64,000 bases of DNA, from contig CAYYRC010000005.1 of the NCBI GenBank assembly GCA_964474045.1, positions 80,048 to 144,047 on the forward strand, in the 5' to 3' direction. Numbering within the stretch: position 1 is the first letter of the stretch; every line of letters starts with the position of its first letter. Position numbers and translations under genes: made by a program. Below the pieces are notes generated by a model. It ran no database searches and had not been told where the DNA came from. It saw nothing but the letters and a program-made list of their open reading frames with translations. The stretch is from JACJWR01 sp964474045 (lineage in GTDB: Bacteria; Actinomycetota; Actinomycetes; S36-B12; UBA10799). Below, piece after piece: positions 1-7,933 of the stretch.

Positions 1-493
1 CATAGCCCACCGGGTGCTGCATGAACGAGTTGGCGGCCAGGATGAAGTAGGCCGACAGCACCGTGCCGATGGCGGCCAGCCAGATGGTGGCGAGGTGTAC
101 CTTCTTCGGCAGGCGGTCCCAACCGAAGATCCACAGGCCGAGGAAGGTCGACTCCAGGAAGAAGGCGAGGAGACCCTCGACGGCCAGCGGCGCCCCGAAC
201 ACGTCCCCGACGAAGCGCGAGTAGTCCGACCAGTTCATCCCGAACTGGAACTCCTGCACGATGCCGGTGACAACCCCCATGGCGAAGTTGATGAGGAAGA
301 GCTTCCCGAAGAACTTCGTGGCTTTGAGGTACTTGTCCTTGCCGGTCCGCACCCAGGCCGTCTGCATTCCGGCCACCAGGAACGCTGTGCCGATCGTGAT
401 GGGCACGAAGAGGAAGTGGTAGACGGTCGTGATGCCGAACTGCCAGCGGGACAGCATGAGCGGGTCGAGAGCGACCAGATCGAGACCATTCAT
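1..493 (-). CDS. cydA: Cytochrome bd ubiquinol oxidase subunit I, N-terminal part (cut by window edge)
   Basis: Reading leftward from ATG at 493, 164 residues are visible before the window edge. They match the CydA N-terminus. A WQFGITTVYHFLFVPITIG segment carries His26 (equivalent to the heme b595 ligand His19 of E. coli). Two conserved helix glutamates, E106 and E114 (in AVEGLLAFFLES), correspond to E. coli E99 and E107. The visible end reads NSFMQHPVGY, also typical of CydA. Membrane quinol oxidase of the high-affinity respiratory branch, reducing O2 to water. cydB and cydDC would lie outside the window. A DosR-like palindrome sits about 80 bp upstream, suggesting induction by low oxygen or NO. 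The identification is secure; only the truncation limits it. Confidence 0.95.
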   Translation of the reverse strand, partial: MNGLDLVALDPLMLSRWQFGITTVYHFLFVPITIGTAFLVAGMQTAWVRTGKDKYLKATKFFGKLFLINFAMGVVTGIVQEFQFGMNWSDYSRFVGDVFGAPLAVEGLLAFFLESTFLGLWIFGWDRLPKKVHLATIWLAAIGTVLSAYFILAANSFMQHPVGY

Positions 494-570
494 AGCCCTA
501 TGTTGGCGGTACTTGGGTCCTTCTGTTCACGGAAAAAGACCCGGCTCTGGGGGTATTTCGGCCCCTTTTG

Positions 571-590
571 TTCGGGACTAAAGTCCCTAT
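571..590. promoter_or_regulatory. DosR/DevR-like 20-bp box between cydA and the SpoIIE-type gene
   Basis: TTCGGGACTAAAGTCCCTAT is a palindrome with GGGACT/AGTCCC arms around AA. It matches 18 of 20 positions of the mycobacterial DosR consensus TTSGGGACTWWAGTCCCSAA as I recall it; the two mismatches lie at one outer edge. It is 78 bp upstream of cydA and about 67 bp upstream of the -10 of the divergent phosphatase gene, so it could serve either. Control by a DosR homologue is inferred; no regulator gene is in the window. Confidence 0.75.
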
Positions 591-656
591 CGGGCGCCGA
601 GCGGCCGATCCCGGGGTGGCCGCGCGACAACGAACCCATCGGCGGCCGCCGAAGCC

Positions 657-669
657 TAGAGTGACTTAC
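657..669 (+). promoter_or_regulatory. Leaderless promoter (-10 TAGAGT) for the SpoIIE-type gene
   Basis: TAGAGT at 657-662 is followed by 7 nt and GTG at 670. This spacing puts the transcription start at or next to the start codon. There is no Shine-Dalgarno sequence, which supports a leaderless transcript and decides the start at 670 rather than at upstream in-frame codons that overlap the DosR-like box. Confidence 0.55.
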
Positions 670-2238
670 GTGACGCTACGAGCCACCGGACGGCTCGTCG
701 TCGTCACCGTCGCCTTGCTCTACCTGGCGCTTGCGCTGGGGGTGGCGATCAGCTTTCGCGACGTGGCGGCGGCGCGGGCGCGCATGACCGAGCAACTGCA
801 GCCAGCACAGGACGCAGTCGCAGAGGCGCTGGTGTCCAGCGCCGACATGGAGCGCAGCCTGCTCGCATGCGCCCGTGACGGGGACCGCAGCACGCTGGCG
901 CCCTTCGTGCTCGGCCGGTCCTACAGCGGCCGCGCCCTGGACCGCATCGGGGCCGGCATCGCCGACGGCGGCCTCGAACGCTTGCGCCCGCTCTACGAGC
1001 AGGCCGTGGCGGAACGGGAGTCATGGCTGGCAGACGCCGCGGCGCCCCTGGTTGCGGCAGTGCAGAGCGGCGACGCGGCGACAGTGGATCGGCTGACCAC
1101 ACCGGCGGGCGGGCCGGAGCGCTATGCCTTCGGCAAGCTCCGCACGGACCTGCGCCTCATCCAGTACGAGATCGGCCGGCTCATCGCAGCTGACACCGCC
1201 GTGGTCACCGCCGCCAATCGCCGGCTCACCTGGGCGCTCGTCGTCACCGCCCTGGCGGTCGGCGCCCTGGCAGTGGGCGGCTACGCATTGCTGCAGCAAC
1301 GGGTCCTCCGTCCACTGGCCGACTTGGGCGGCCAGTTGCGTCACCTGGCCGGCGAGAACGACACGGCAACGCCCCTGGTGCCGCACGGGCCGCCCGAGAT
1401 CGCCGCCGTCGCGCGCGACGCCGAACGGCTGCGCCAGCATCTGGTCGGCCAGATCGACGTGGCAGCGCAGGCCAATGAGGCCCTGGTCGACGAACGGCCG
1501 CTGGTTGCGGCGCTCGGCTCCTACCTGCAGGGGGTTCCTGCCGACATCCAGCTACCGGGCTTCGCCGCTGGCGTCGCGGCTGTGACCGCCGCCGGAGTGC
1601 TCAGCGGGGACTGGTGGGGTGTGGTGCCCGCCAGCGCGGGCCGACCGCCGCTGCTGGTACTCGGCGACGCCAGCGGGCACGACCTGCGCGCCGGCGCGGT
1701 GGCCGCGCGGTTCAAGGCCGCCCTGGTCGCGTCGCTGACCTCGGGCCACGAGCCGACTGAAGCCCTGGCGACCGCAGTCGCAGGCCTCGCAGATGAACCC
1801 GGCTGCTTCGTGTCGTGTGTCGTGCTCATCGCAGCGCCAGACGGGCTGAGCTACGTCAACGCGGGGCACTGCCCGCCCCTCGTGGTGAGAGGGGAGGCAG
1901 CGCCTGCCGCCGACGTTGCTGCGGCACAGCTCGCCCCCACCGGTCCGATCGTGAGCATGCTGGGTGGGACCTGGACGCAGACCACGATCGACGTGGCGCC
2001 CGGCGAGGCCGTCGTCCTGTTCACCGACGGCCTGGTCGAGGCGCGCGGCGCCGGCGGCTTGGAGCTCGGCTGGGAACCGATCGCGGCATGGTCGGCGCAA
2101 CTGCTGCACGAGAGCGCCGATGACGCCCCGGCGGAGCGGGCGCAGTACCTGGCGGCGGGCCTGCTGGACCGCGCCCGGGCCGCCGCTCCCGAACTGCGCC
2201 GCGACGATGTCACGGTGATCGCGCTGCTGCGGACCTAG
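670..2238 (+). CDS. Membrane-bound SpoIIE-type PP2C serine phosphatase with HAMP-like linker
   Basis: 522 residues. A first membrane helix (about residues 8-28), an extracytoplasmic helical sensor region of about 150 residues, a second helix (about 186-208), a HAMP-like coiled linker, and a C-terminal SpoIIE/PP2C domain from about residue 290. The phosphatase core shows GDWWGVVP, LVLGDASGHDLRAGAVAARF, VNAGHCPPLVV and VVLFTDGLVEARG, including the metal-binding aspartates expected of the family. Members usually dephosphorylate anti-sigma-factor antagonists in a partner-switching cascade; that partner is not present here. The outer sensor region suggests a signal read outside the membrane. Ends convergently with the aminotransferase, overlapping by 4 bp. 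The substrate is unknown. Confidence 0.85.
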   Translation: MTLRATGRLVVVTVALLYLALALGVAISFRDVAAARARMTEQLQPAQDAVAEALVSSADMERSLLACARDGDRSTLAPFVLGRSYSGRALDRIGAGIADGGLERLRPLYEQAVAERESWLADAAAPLVAAVQSGDAATVDRLTTPAGGPERYAFGKLRTDLRLIQYEIGRLIAADTAVVTAANRRLTWALVVTALAVGALAVGGYALLQQRVLRPLADLGGQLRHLAGENDTATPLVPHGPPEIAAVARDAERLRQHLVGQIDVAAQANEALVDERPLVAALGSYLQGVPADIQLPGFAAGVAAVTAAGVLSGDWWGVVPASAGRPPLLVLGDASGHDLRAGAVAARFKAALVASLTSGHEPTEALATAVAGLADEPGCFVSCVVLIAAPDGLSYVNAGHCPPLVVRGEAAPAADVAAAQLAPTGPIVSMLGGTWTQTTIDVAPGEAVVLFTDGLVEARGAGGLELGWEPIAAWSAQLLHESADDAPAERAQYLAAGLLDRARAAAPELRRDDVTVIALLRT

Positions 2239-3599
2239 CGGCCGACCAGCTCGGCGACCGCCGCATCGAACAACTCGGTGTGCCGGTCGACATCCTGGGC
2301 GCTGGTCGCCGGGCTCATCAGGGCCATGTTGTGGAAAGGGGTGATGAGCACATCGCGGTTGCTGGTGTACAGGTGCAGGAACTCCTCCAGCTCAGCGTCC
2401 CCGGCCGCCGCTGCCTGGGTCCCGGTGCGCGGCGCTGGTGCGGCGAAACGGTACTCCGCGCGAGCTCCGAGCTGGCTGACCGACCAGTTCACGCCGTAGC
2501 TATCGATGACCCGGCGCGTGCCCTCGGCGAAGCGGCCGCCCAGGTCGATCATGGGGCCGAACGCATCGTCGGTCAGCACCTCACCCAGCGTCGCGCGCAT
2601 CGCCGCAGTGCTCAGGGCGTTGCCCGCCAGCGTGCCGCCAACGCCGCCGACGTCCACGATGTCCGCATCGTCTGATCGCAACACGGCTTCTGCCAGGGCT
2701 TCGGTGATGCCATAGGCGCCGGAAGGCACGCCGCCGCCGATGGACTTGCCGATCACGAAGATGTCCGGCTGCAGGTCCCAGGCCGCCGTGCAGCCACCGG
2801 GTCCGGCGCTGAACGTGTGCGTCTCATCGATGAGCAGCAGCGCTCCGTATTGCGTGCACAACTCGCGCAAACCGGCCAGGAAGCCCGGCTCGGGCAGCAC
2901 GATGCCGATGTTCGTCAGGGCCGGCTCGGTGATGAGCACGGCGACATCCCCGTGCGCCAGCGCCCGCTCGACCGAGTCCAGGTCGTTGAACTCCGCCGCT
3001 CGGGTGGTGGCCGACACCCCCACCTGGGGTCCCACGCTGCCGGGGCGATCAAGGGTCTGGCCCGTGGCGGGGTCAAGCACGGCGAAGGTCTCGTCAACCG
3101 TGCCGTGGTACCCGTACGAGAACGCCAGGACCTTCGGCCGCCCGGTCACCAGCCGGGCTAGCCGGAGCGCCCACCGGTTGGCATCGGTGGCGCTGAGCGT
3201 GAAGGACCACTTGGGAAGGCGGAACCGCCGCGTCAGCTCGGCGCCCACCCACTCGGCGTCCTCGGTCGGCAGCATGGTGGTGATGCCGCCGAGCTCGCCC
3301 GCCCGGCGGGCCAGGGCCGCCACCGTCGGCGCCGGCGAATGGCCGGCCATCGCCGCGGTGTCGCCCAGCGAGAAATCAACATAGGTGTGGCCATCCACGT
3401 CGGTGATCCGGTTGCCCCCGGCGCCGGCCAGGTAGAGCGGGAACCCGCCGGACCACTTGTTCATCCAGGTCATCGGCACGCGTCCGAAGAGGTGGTCGGC
3501 GCGGTCGTACAGCGCACGACTCGCCGGGTTCCGCTGGGCGTGGTTGCTGCGCTCACGCGCGAGCAGCTCGGTCAGGCGCGCGCTGTCGATGGTCGTCAC
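2235..3599 (-). CDS. Class III PLP-dependent aminotransferase (glutamate-1-semialdehyde aminomutase-like)
   Basis: 454 residues from GTG 3599, chosen because GGGAG lies 6 nt upstream and because the longer in-frame extension is a proline/arginine-rich tract. The fold-type I class III signature is clear: VDFSLGDTAAMAGHSP near the N-terminus, YGYHGTVDE, LLIDETHTF (PLP-binding aspartate replaced within a DE pair typical of the group), and IGKSIGGGVPSGAYG containing the Schiff-base lysine. The closest family by eye is hemL-like transaminases, but hemL pathway neighbours are missing, so true glutamate-1-semialdehyde aminomutase activity is doubtful. Lies 13 bp downstream of the Fno-like reductase gene, apparently in one operon. 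Substrate not predictable. Confidence 0.85.
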   Translation of the reverse strand: MTTIDSARLTELLARERSNHAQRNPASRALYDRADHLFGRVPMTWMNKWSGGFPLYLAGAGGNRITDVDGHTYVDFSLGDTAAMAGHSPAPTVAALARRAGELGGITTMLPTEDAEWVGAELTRRFRLPKWSFTLSATDANRWALRLARLVTGRPKVLAFSYGYHGTVDETFAVLDPATGQTLDRPGSVGPQVGVSATTRAAEFNDLDSVERALAHGDVAVLITEPALTNIGIVLPEPGFLAGLRELCTQYGALLLIDETHTFSAGPGGCTAAWDLQPDIFVIGKSIGGGVPSGAYGITEALAEAVLRSDDADIVDVGGVGGTLAGNALSTAAMRATLGEVLTDDAFGPMIDLGGRFAEGTRRVIDSYGVNWSVSQLGARAEYRFAAPAPRTGTQAAAAGDAELEEFLHLYTSNRDVLITPFHNMALMSPATSAQDVDRHTELFDAAVAELVGR

Positions 3600-3612
3600 C
3601 GCTGGCTCCCGG

Positions 3613-4338
3613 TCAGTCGCGGGTGGTGGGGTCGGAGGCGGGACCGGCCGGGGTGACCGCCGCAGTGCCATCGGGCATCGCGATGGCCATCGTGAAGGCC
3701 GGGGTGCCCAGAGCCGTCATGGTCCGCACCCACAGCGCCAGGTACATCTCCTGGCCGCGGGCGCCGGAGAGTGAACCCAGGTCGACGATGCTCGCCCACC
3801 CCAGGTCGCGCAGCAGGTCGACGACGACCGCCTTGGCCGCCGGGTCATCGCCGCTCACGAACATCGTGGCGCCCGGGGGCGGGGACACCATCACCCCGGC
3901 GTTGACGGTGTTGAGGGACTTGACCACCGAGGAGCCCGGGAGCTCCCGGGCGATCTGCTCCGCGAGCGAGTCGTCGTTGCAGACGCTGAGCGTCGGCGGG
4001 AACCCGGCGCTGAAGTCCAGTGGGTTGGCGACGTCCAGCACGACTTTCCCGTCCAGGGCGGCCGGGCCGGCCGCCCGCAGCGCCGACAGGCTGGCGGCGC
4101 CGCTGGTCGCGTTGACGACGACGTCCGCAGCGGCAGCGGCCGCCGCCAGCGACAGCAACGCGATGCCCTGCGCCTTGATGACCTCCCCGATGGTGGGCGC
4201 GGCCGGCGCCTCCCCGACGGGCCGGACCGAGGTGGCCTGCGGATCGCGGGTGCCCATGACCACCTGGTGGCCGCTACCGGACCAGCCGGCCGCCAGGGTT
4301 CGACCCACGACACCGGTACCGAGGATGGCGAGCTTCAT
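3613..4338 (-). CDS. F420-dependent NADP reductase-like (Fno/NADPH-binding) oxidoreductase
   Basis: 241 residues. Begins MKLAILGTGVVGRTLAAGW, a Rossmann GxGxxG nucleotide-binding loop, followed by VVMGTRDP, the NADP-phosphate recognition region seen in F420-dependent NADP reductases. VVLDVANPLDF and VVKSLNTVNAGVM are further family motifs. The long alanine run at about 65-71 is a linker. GGAGG lies 5 nt before the ATG. Probably transfers hydride between NADPH and a cofactor or substrate in the cytoplasm, but many relatives have unknown substrates. First gene of a two-gene operon with the aminotransferase. Confidence 0.75.
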   Translation of the reverse strand: MKLAILGTGVVGRTLAAGWSGSGHQVVMGTRDPQATSVRPVGEAPAAPTIGEVIKAQGIALLSLAAAAAAADVVVNATSGAASLSALRAAGPAALDGKVVLDVANPLDFSAGFPPTLSVCNDDSLAEQIARELPGSSVVKSLNTVNAGVMVSPPPGATMFVSGDDPAAKAVVVDLLRDLGWASIVDLGSLSGARGQEMYLALWVRTMTALGTPAFTMAIAMPDGTAAVTPAGPASDPTTRD

Positions 4339-4403
4339 GAGGACCTCCAGCTTGGCGACGACCTCATCCGATCATGCCGCGGGTGCGCATGCCAAGGTGG
4401 CGG

Positions 4404-4565
4404 CTACAGCGGCCCTTCCCCCACCAACCCGACCCCGGACGGCGAAGGGGGCGGGGTCAGCACCACCGCCGCGGCGCCGGACAGCGCCCATCCATCGAGG
4501 GTGGGACGGATGAGCAGTGCTCCCAGCATGGTGTCCCGGAAGGGCGGGCGTTGCGGATTGCGCAT
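4404..4565 (-). CDS. Possible small protein (53 aa) downstream of dnaB
   Basis: An ATG at 4565 is preceded by AGGAGT with a 7-nt spacer, a good ribosome binding site, and opens a 53-codon frame. The product starts MRNPQRPPFRDTMLGALLIR, has a mildly hydrophobic stretch (about residues 13-37) and a proline-rich end. It lies 59 nt after dnaB on the same strand and 65 nt before the reductase gene. I do not recognise a family. The Shine-Dalgarno sequence is the main support; it could be chance in GC-rich DNA. Confidence 0.35.
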   Translation of the reverse strand: MRNPQRPPFRDTMLGALLIRPTLDGWALSGAAAVVLTPPPSPSGVGLVGEGPL

Positions 4566-4624
4566 GGTGATGACTCCTATGGCGTGAATGAGGCTGAAGG
4601 GGCGGACACGGGAACTCCTGTGGG

Positions 4625-6013
4625 CTAACCGCGGGCGAGGTCGATGAAGCGGCTGTAGTGGCCCTGGAACGCGACTGGCACGACGCCTGTCGCGCCGTTG
4701 CGGTGCTTGGCGACGATGAAGTCGGCCTCGCCGGCGCGCGGCGACTCCGGCTCGTAGACGTCCTCGCGGTGCAGCAGGATCACGATGTCCGCGTCCTGCT
4801 CGATCGACCCGGACTCGCGCAGGTCCGAGACCATCGGCTTCTTGTCTTGGCGCTGCTCTGGCCCGCGGTTGAGCTGGCTGATGGCCACCACCGGCACCTC
4901 CAGCTCCTTGGCCAGCAGCTTCATCGAGCGCGAGAACTCGCTGACCTCCTGCTGGCGGCTCTCGACCTTGCGACCGCTGGACATCAGCTGGAGGTAGTCG
5001 ATGACCACCAGCTTGAGGTCGTGCTGCTGCTTGAGCCGACGGCACTTCGCGCGGATCTCCATCATCGACAGGTTGGGCGAGTCGTCGATGAACATCGGCG
5101 CATCGGCCAGGCGACCCATCTGCACGGCCAGCTTCTGCCAGTCGGACTCGGACATCGTGCCGCCGCGCATGTGCTGCAGCGAGATCCCTGCCTCGGCGCT
5201 CAGCAGGCGCATGACGATCTCGTTCCGGCTCATCTCGAGCGAGAAGATGGCGCTCGTCAGCTTGTGCTTGATGCTGGCGCAGCGGGCCAGGTCCAGGCCG
5301 ACCGTGGACTTACCCATGGCGGGTCTCGCAGCCACCACGATCATCTGCCCCGGGTGCAGTCCGTGGGTCATGGCGTCCAGGTCGGTGTAGCCCGTCGGAA
5401 CGCCGGCGAGGCCGCCGCCGCGACGGCTGATCGACTCGAGCTCCTCAAAGGCACCATGCATGAGCGTGCCGAGGGGCTGGTAGTCGTCGGCGGTCCGGTC
5501 GTTGACGACGTCGAAGACCTCGGCCTGCGCCCGGTTGACGATGGCCTCGACGTCGCCCTGCGCGGCGTAGCCAGCCTGCGCGATGCGTGTGCCGGCCTCG
5601 ACCAGGCGGCGCAGAATGGCCTTCTCCTGCACGATCTCGGCGTAGTAGCCGGCGTTGGCGGCGGTGGGGACCTTCGCCGTCAGCGTGTGCAGGTAGGCCG
5701 CGCCGCCCACGCGCTGCAGGTCCCCGGCGCGCTGCAGAGCCGCGGCCAGGGTGACGGCGTCCACCGGCTCGCCGCCGCCGTAGAGCGACAGCACCGCGTC
5801 GAAGATCGTCTGGTGTGCCGGCTGGTAGAAGTCGGCGGTACGCAGCACCTCGACCACGTCGGCGATGGCGTCCTTGCTCATCAACATGCCGCCGAGCACC
5901 GACTGCTCGGCCAGGGCATCGTTGGGCGGGACCCGGTCCAACGGCACGGAGCTGGGAGGCGCCTCGTAGGCCGCCCCGTGCCCTGGTGACTCGGACATAT
6001 CGATGACGCTCAT
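4625..6013 (-). CDS. dnaB: Replicative DNA helicase DnaB
   Basis: 462 residues, the usual length for an intein-free DnaB. The N-terminal DnaB domain begins around residue 30 (PPNDALAEQSVLGGMLM). The RecA-like helicase domain contains Walker A AARPAMGKST, Walker B LVVIDYLQLM, the H4 segment AISQLNRGPEQRQDKKPMVSDLRESG, and the terminal IVAKHRNGATG. It unwinds DNA 5'-3' as a hexamer at the fork. AAGGGGA lies just upstream of the ATG. The upstream non-coding gap holds DnaA boxes, so expression may be linked to initiation. Synteny with rplI-rpsR-ssb-rpsF is common in actinobacteria. Confidence 0.97.
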   Translation of the reverse strand: MSVIDMSESPGHGAAYEAPPSSVPLDRVPPNDALAEQSVLGGMLMSKDAIADVVEVLRTADFYQPAHQTIFDAVLSLYGGGEPVDAVTLAAALQRAGDLQRVGGAAYLHTLTAKVPTAANAGYYAEIVQEKAILRRLVEAGTRIAQAGYAAQGDVEAIVNRAQAEVFDVVNDRTADDYQPLGTLMHGAFEELESISRRGGGLAGVPTGYTDLDAMTHGLHPGQMIVVAARPAMGKSTVGLDLARCASIKHKLTSAIFSLEMSRNEIVMRLLSAEAGISLQHMRGGTMSESDWQKLAVQMGRLADAPMFIDDSPNLSMMEIRAKCRRLKQQHDLKLVVIDYLQLMSSGRKVESRQQEVSEFSRSMKLLAKELEVPVVAISQLNRGPEQRQDKKPMVSDLRESGSIEQDADIVILLHREDVYEPESPRAGEADFIVAKHRNGATGVVPVAFQGHYSRFIDLARG

Positions 6014-6219
6014 CGGTCCCCTTCGCTCAGTTCTGCTGGCGTTGCCGCTGCTGGAGTTGGTGGTGCTGGAGTTGGTGCTGCTGGTAACTCCCGTTGCTGG
6101 TTCGACCCGCAGCCAGGACTACCCGGCGGGTCCGACACAACGTGCTGAGGCGATTCTGGGCGGCGGCGCGACGGACCGGAACCACTCCTGGGATAACCGT
6201 CCACCATGTGAGACGCAGT

Positions 6220-6294
6220 TGTGGACAACGGTGTGGACGACGCGCCTCGGGACCAGCCCATTCCCGTGATAAGCCGTGCAGAAGATGTGGACAA
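6220..6294. promoter_or_regulatory. DnaA-box cluster upstream of dnaB
   Basis: TGTGGACAA occurs at 6220-6228 and again at 6286-6294; each is the complement of the actinobacterial DnaA box TTGTCCACA. TGTGGACGA at 6232-6240 is one mismatch away. All three share orientation. The cluster lies about 210-280 bp upstream of dnaB. DnaA-controlled dnaB expression, or a DnaA-titrating site about 30 kb from oriC, are both possible. Confidence 0.6.
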
Positions 6295-6457
6295 CTCCTG
6301 GGGACATAGCGCACATTCGCCTCAGGATCTAACTCTGACCAGGGACTTCACTTCCCACATGGTGGGGACCGAGATTCCTCTGCGGGCGCGTCGGGTTATC
6401 CCCAAAGATTCACTTACGTTCGCCCCTGACCCTTGCGCAAGGCCCGCAAAGGCCGGG

Positions 6458-6507
6458 AAAAACGGCGAGGGGCCGGACGATCGTGACGATCGTCCGGCCC
6501 CTCGCCG
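6458..6507 (-). terminator. Intrinsic terminator of the rpsF-ssb-rpsR-rplI operon
   Basis: Two perfect 22-bp arms (6463-6484 and 6486-6507) separated by a single base begin 18 bp past the rplI stop. Read on the minus strand they are followed by TTTTT (6462-6458). This is a textbook rho-independent terminator, unusually long and mismatch-free. Confidence 0.9.
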
Positions 6508-6525
6508 GGACAGCTGCGCCGGGCG

Positions 6526-6972
6526 TCAGGCGGCCACCACGGAGACGCTGACCTTGGCGGTCACGTCCGGGTGCAGCCGCACCTGGGCCTGCACCGAACC
6601 GACGTCCTTGATGTGCCCGCCGGGCAGCTCGATGCTGCGCTTCTCGATCAGCGGCCCACCGGCAGCCCTGATCGCATCGGCCACGTCCTTCTCGGTGATC
6701 GAGCCGAACAGCTTGCCGTCATGCGCCCGCGCCGCCAGCGTGACGTCGAGCGCCTCCAGCTCGCCGGCCACCTCTTTCGCATGGTCGAGGCTGCGGATCT
6801 CGCGCGAGGAGCGCGCGCGGCGAATCTGGTCGATCTGCTTCTCGGCGCCCTTCGACCAGGCGATCGCCAGGCCGCGGGGGACAAGGTAGTTGCGCGCGTA
6901 GCCGTCCTTGACGGTGACGACGTCGCCCGAGTCGCCGAGGCCGGAGACGTCCTGAGTGAGGATGAGCTTCAT
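6526..6972 (-). CDS. rplI: 50S ribosomal protein L9
   Basis: 148 residues, the normal length. MKLILTQDVSGLGDSGDVVTVKDGYARNYLVPRGLA is split here by family knowledge into the N-terminal L9 domain with its GDVV..GYARNYL..G signature, then a long connecting helix (about 45-75) and the C-terminal RNA-binding domain (GKLFGSITEKDVADAI). Binds 23S rRNA at the base of the L1 stalk. Last gene of the rpsF-ssb-rpsR-rplI operon, 21 bp after rpsR, and ends at the strong hairpin terminator. Confidence 0.97.
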   Translation of the reverse strand: MKLILTQDVSGLGDSGDVVTVKDGYARNYLVPRGLAIAWSKGAEKQIDQIRRARSSREIRSLDHAKEVAGELEALDVTLAARAHDGKLFGSITEKDVADAIRAAGGPLIEKRSIELPGGHIKDVGSVQAQVRLHPDVTAKVSVSVVAA

Positions 6973-6993
6973 ATGCTGCCGATTCCCTTCCGC

Positions 6994-7251
6994 TTACCGG
7001 CCGGCCGTGCTGTACGGCAGCAGGGCCATCTCGCGGGAGTTCTTGATCGCCATGGCGATGTCCCGCTGGTGCTGAGTGCAGTTGCCCGTCACCCGCCGCG
7101 CCCGGATCTTGCCGCGGTCGGAGATGAACTTGCGCAGCAGGTTCGCGTCCTTGTAGTCGATGTGTGTGACCTGGTCCTTGCAGAATCCACAGGCCTTCTT
7201 CTTGATCTTCAGGTCTTTCGCGGCGTTGTTCCGCGGCGAGGGCTTGCCCAT
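6994..7251 (-). CDS. rpsR: 30S ribosomal protein S18 (zinc-ribbon form)
   Basis: 85 residues. The core HIDYKDANLLRKFISDRGKI and RRVTGNC are diagnostic for S18. This copy carries CGFC near the N-terminus and NCTQHQ later, i.e. the cysteine-containing zinc-binding form; actinobacteria often keep a second cysteine-free paralogue used under zinc limitation, which is not in this window. Forms a platform heterodimer with S6. The gene is 117 bp downstream of ssb, a gap wider than elsewhere in the operon. Confidence 0.97.
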   Translation of the reverse strand: MGKPSPRNNAAKDLKIKKKACGFCKDQVTHIDYKDANLLRKFISDRGKIRARRVTGNCTQHQRDIAMAIKNSREMALLPYSTAGR

Positions 7252-7328
7252 AGTTGTCAGTCCAATTCGTCTCTGGCTACACGATGTCTACGTCTGAGGG
7301 AGGTGGATCCTGAGGTTGCGATCCAAGG

Positions 7329-7356
7329 TGAGCGTCCACACGTCGGCGGACGCTCA
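7329..7356 (-). other. Hairpin between ssb and rpsR
   Basis: TGAGCGTCC (7329-7337) and GGACGCTCA (7348-7356) form a perfect 9-bp stem with a 10-nt loop in the ssb-rpsR spacer. No T-tract follows on the minus strand, so it is unlikely to terminate; it may mark RNA processing or adjust ssb and rpsR output. Confidence 0.45.
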
Positions 7357-7368
7357 TCGCGGTGCGCC

Positions 7369-7929
7369 CTAGAAGGGGGGCGCGTCGTCGCCGGGGTTGC
7401 TCCACCCGCCGGCGTTGCCGCCGCCGCCGCCGCTGCCACCGCCACTACCCCAGGGGTCCTGGCCGCCGCCGCCGCTGCTGCTGCCGTAGCCGCCGCCACC
7501 GCCGGAGTTCCCCCCACCGTAGTTGCCGCCGCCACCGGAGTTACCGCCGCCGAATCCGCCCTCGCGCTGGATCCGCGTGACTTTGGCGGTCGCGCTGCGC
7601 AGCGCCGGGCCGACCTCGTCGACCTCGATCTCGAACACGGTGCGCCGCTCGCCGTTCTGGGTCTCGTAGGAGCGCTGCTTGAGCCGCCCGGTGACGATGA
7701 CGCGGGTGCCCTTGGTCAGGGACTCGGCGACATTCTCGGCGTACTGCCGCCACACCGAGCAGGACAGGAACAGCGACTCGCCGTCCTTCCACTCGTTGGC
7801 CTGCCGGTCGAAGGTCCGCGGCGTGGAGGCGACGCGGAAGTTCGCCACCGCCACACCGCTGCCGGTGAAGCGCAGCTCAGGGTCGTCCACGAGGTTGCCG
7901 ATGATCGTGATGTTCGTCTCGCCAGCCAT
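7369..7929 (-). CDS. ssb: Single-stranded DNA-binding protein
   Basis: 186 residues. The OB-fold occupies about residues 1-115 (MAGETNITIIGNLVDDPELRFT, VANFRVAST, FLSCSVWRQYAENVAESLTKGTRVIVTGRLKQRSYE). A glycine-rich disordered linker with repeated GGG and GGN units follows (about 120-178), and the protein ends DDAPPF, the acidic partner-binding tip. Coats ssDNA as a tetramer during replication and repair. Starts 4 bp after rpsF. The repetitive linker DNA at 7400-7560 is just this glycine-rich coding, not an independent repeat. Confidence 0.97.
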   Translation of the reverse strand: MAGETNITIIGNLVDDPELRFTGSGVAVANFRVASTPRTFDRQANEWKDGESLFLSCSVWRQYAENVAESLTKGTRVIVTGRLKQRSYETQNGERRTVFEIEVDEVGPALRSATAKVTRIQREGGFGGGNSGGGGNYGGGNSGGGGGYGSSSGGGGQDPWGSGGGSGGGGGNAGGWSNPGDDAPPF

Positions 7930-7933
7930 GCGA

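Larger units (their letters stand above)
6014..6525. other. 512-bp gap between dnaB and rplI: DnaA boxes, short repeats, terminator
   Basis: No convincing gene. Near dnaB there are two imperfect copies of a CACCAACTCCAGCA-type unit (about 6045-6085). The middle holds the DnaA-box cluster (6220-6294) plus a near match TTATCCCCA at 6396-6404. The rplI end is occupied by the terminator hairpin (6458-6507). The dnaB promoter must lie here, but I cannot place it with confidence. Confidence 0.6.

Noticed and set aside
4658..5989. Long open frame opposite dnaB
   Set aside because: It mirrors the dnaB codons, has no Shine-Dalgarno or family motif, and is a typical GC-rich antisense shadow.
7390..7560. 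Tandem CCGCCGCC-like repeats
   Set aside because: They encode the glycine-rich linker of SSB and are not a CRISPR or mobile repeat.
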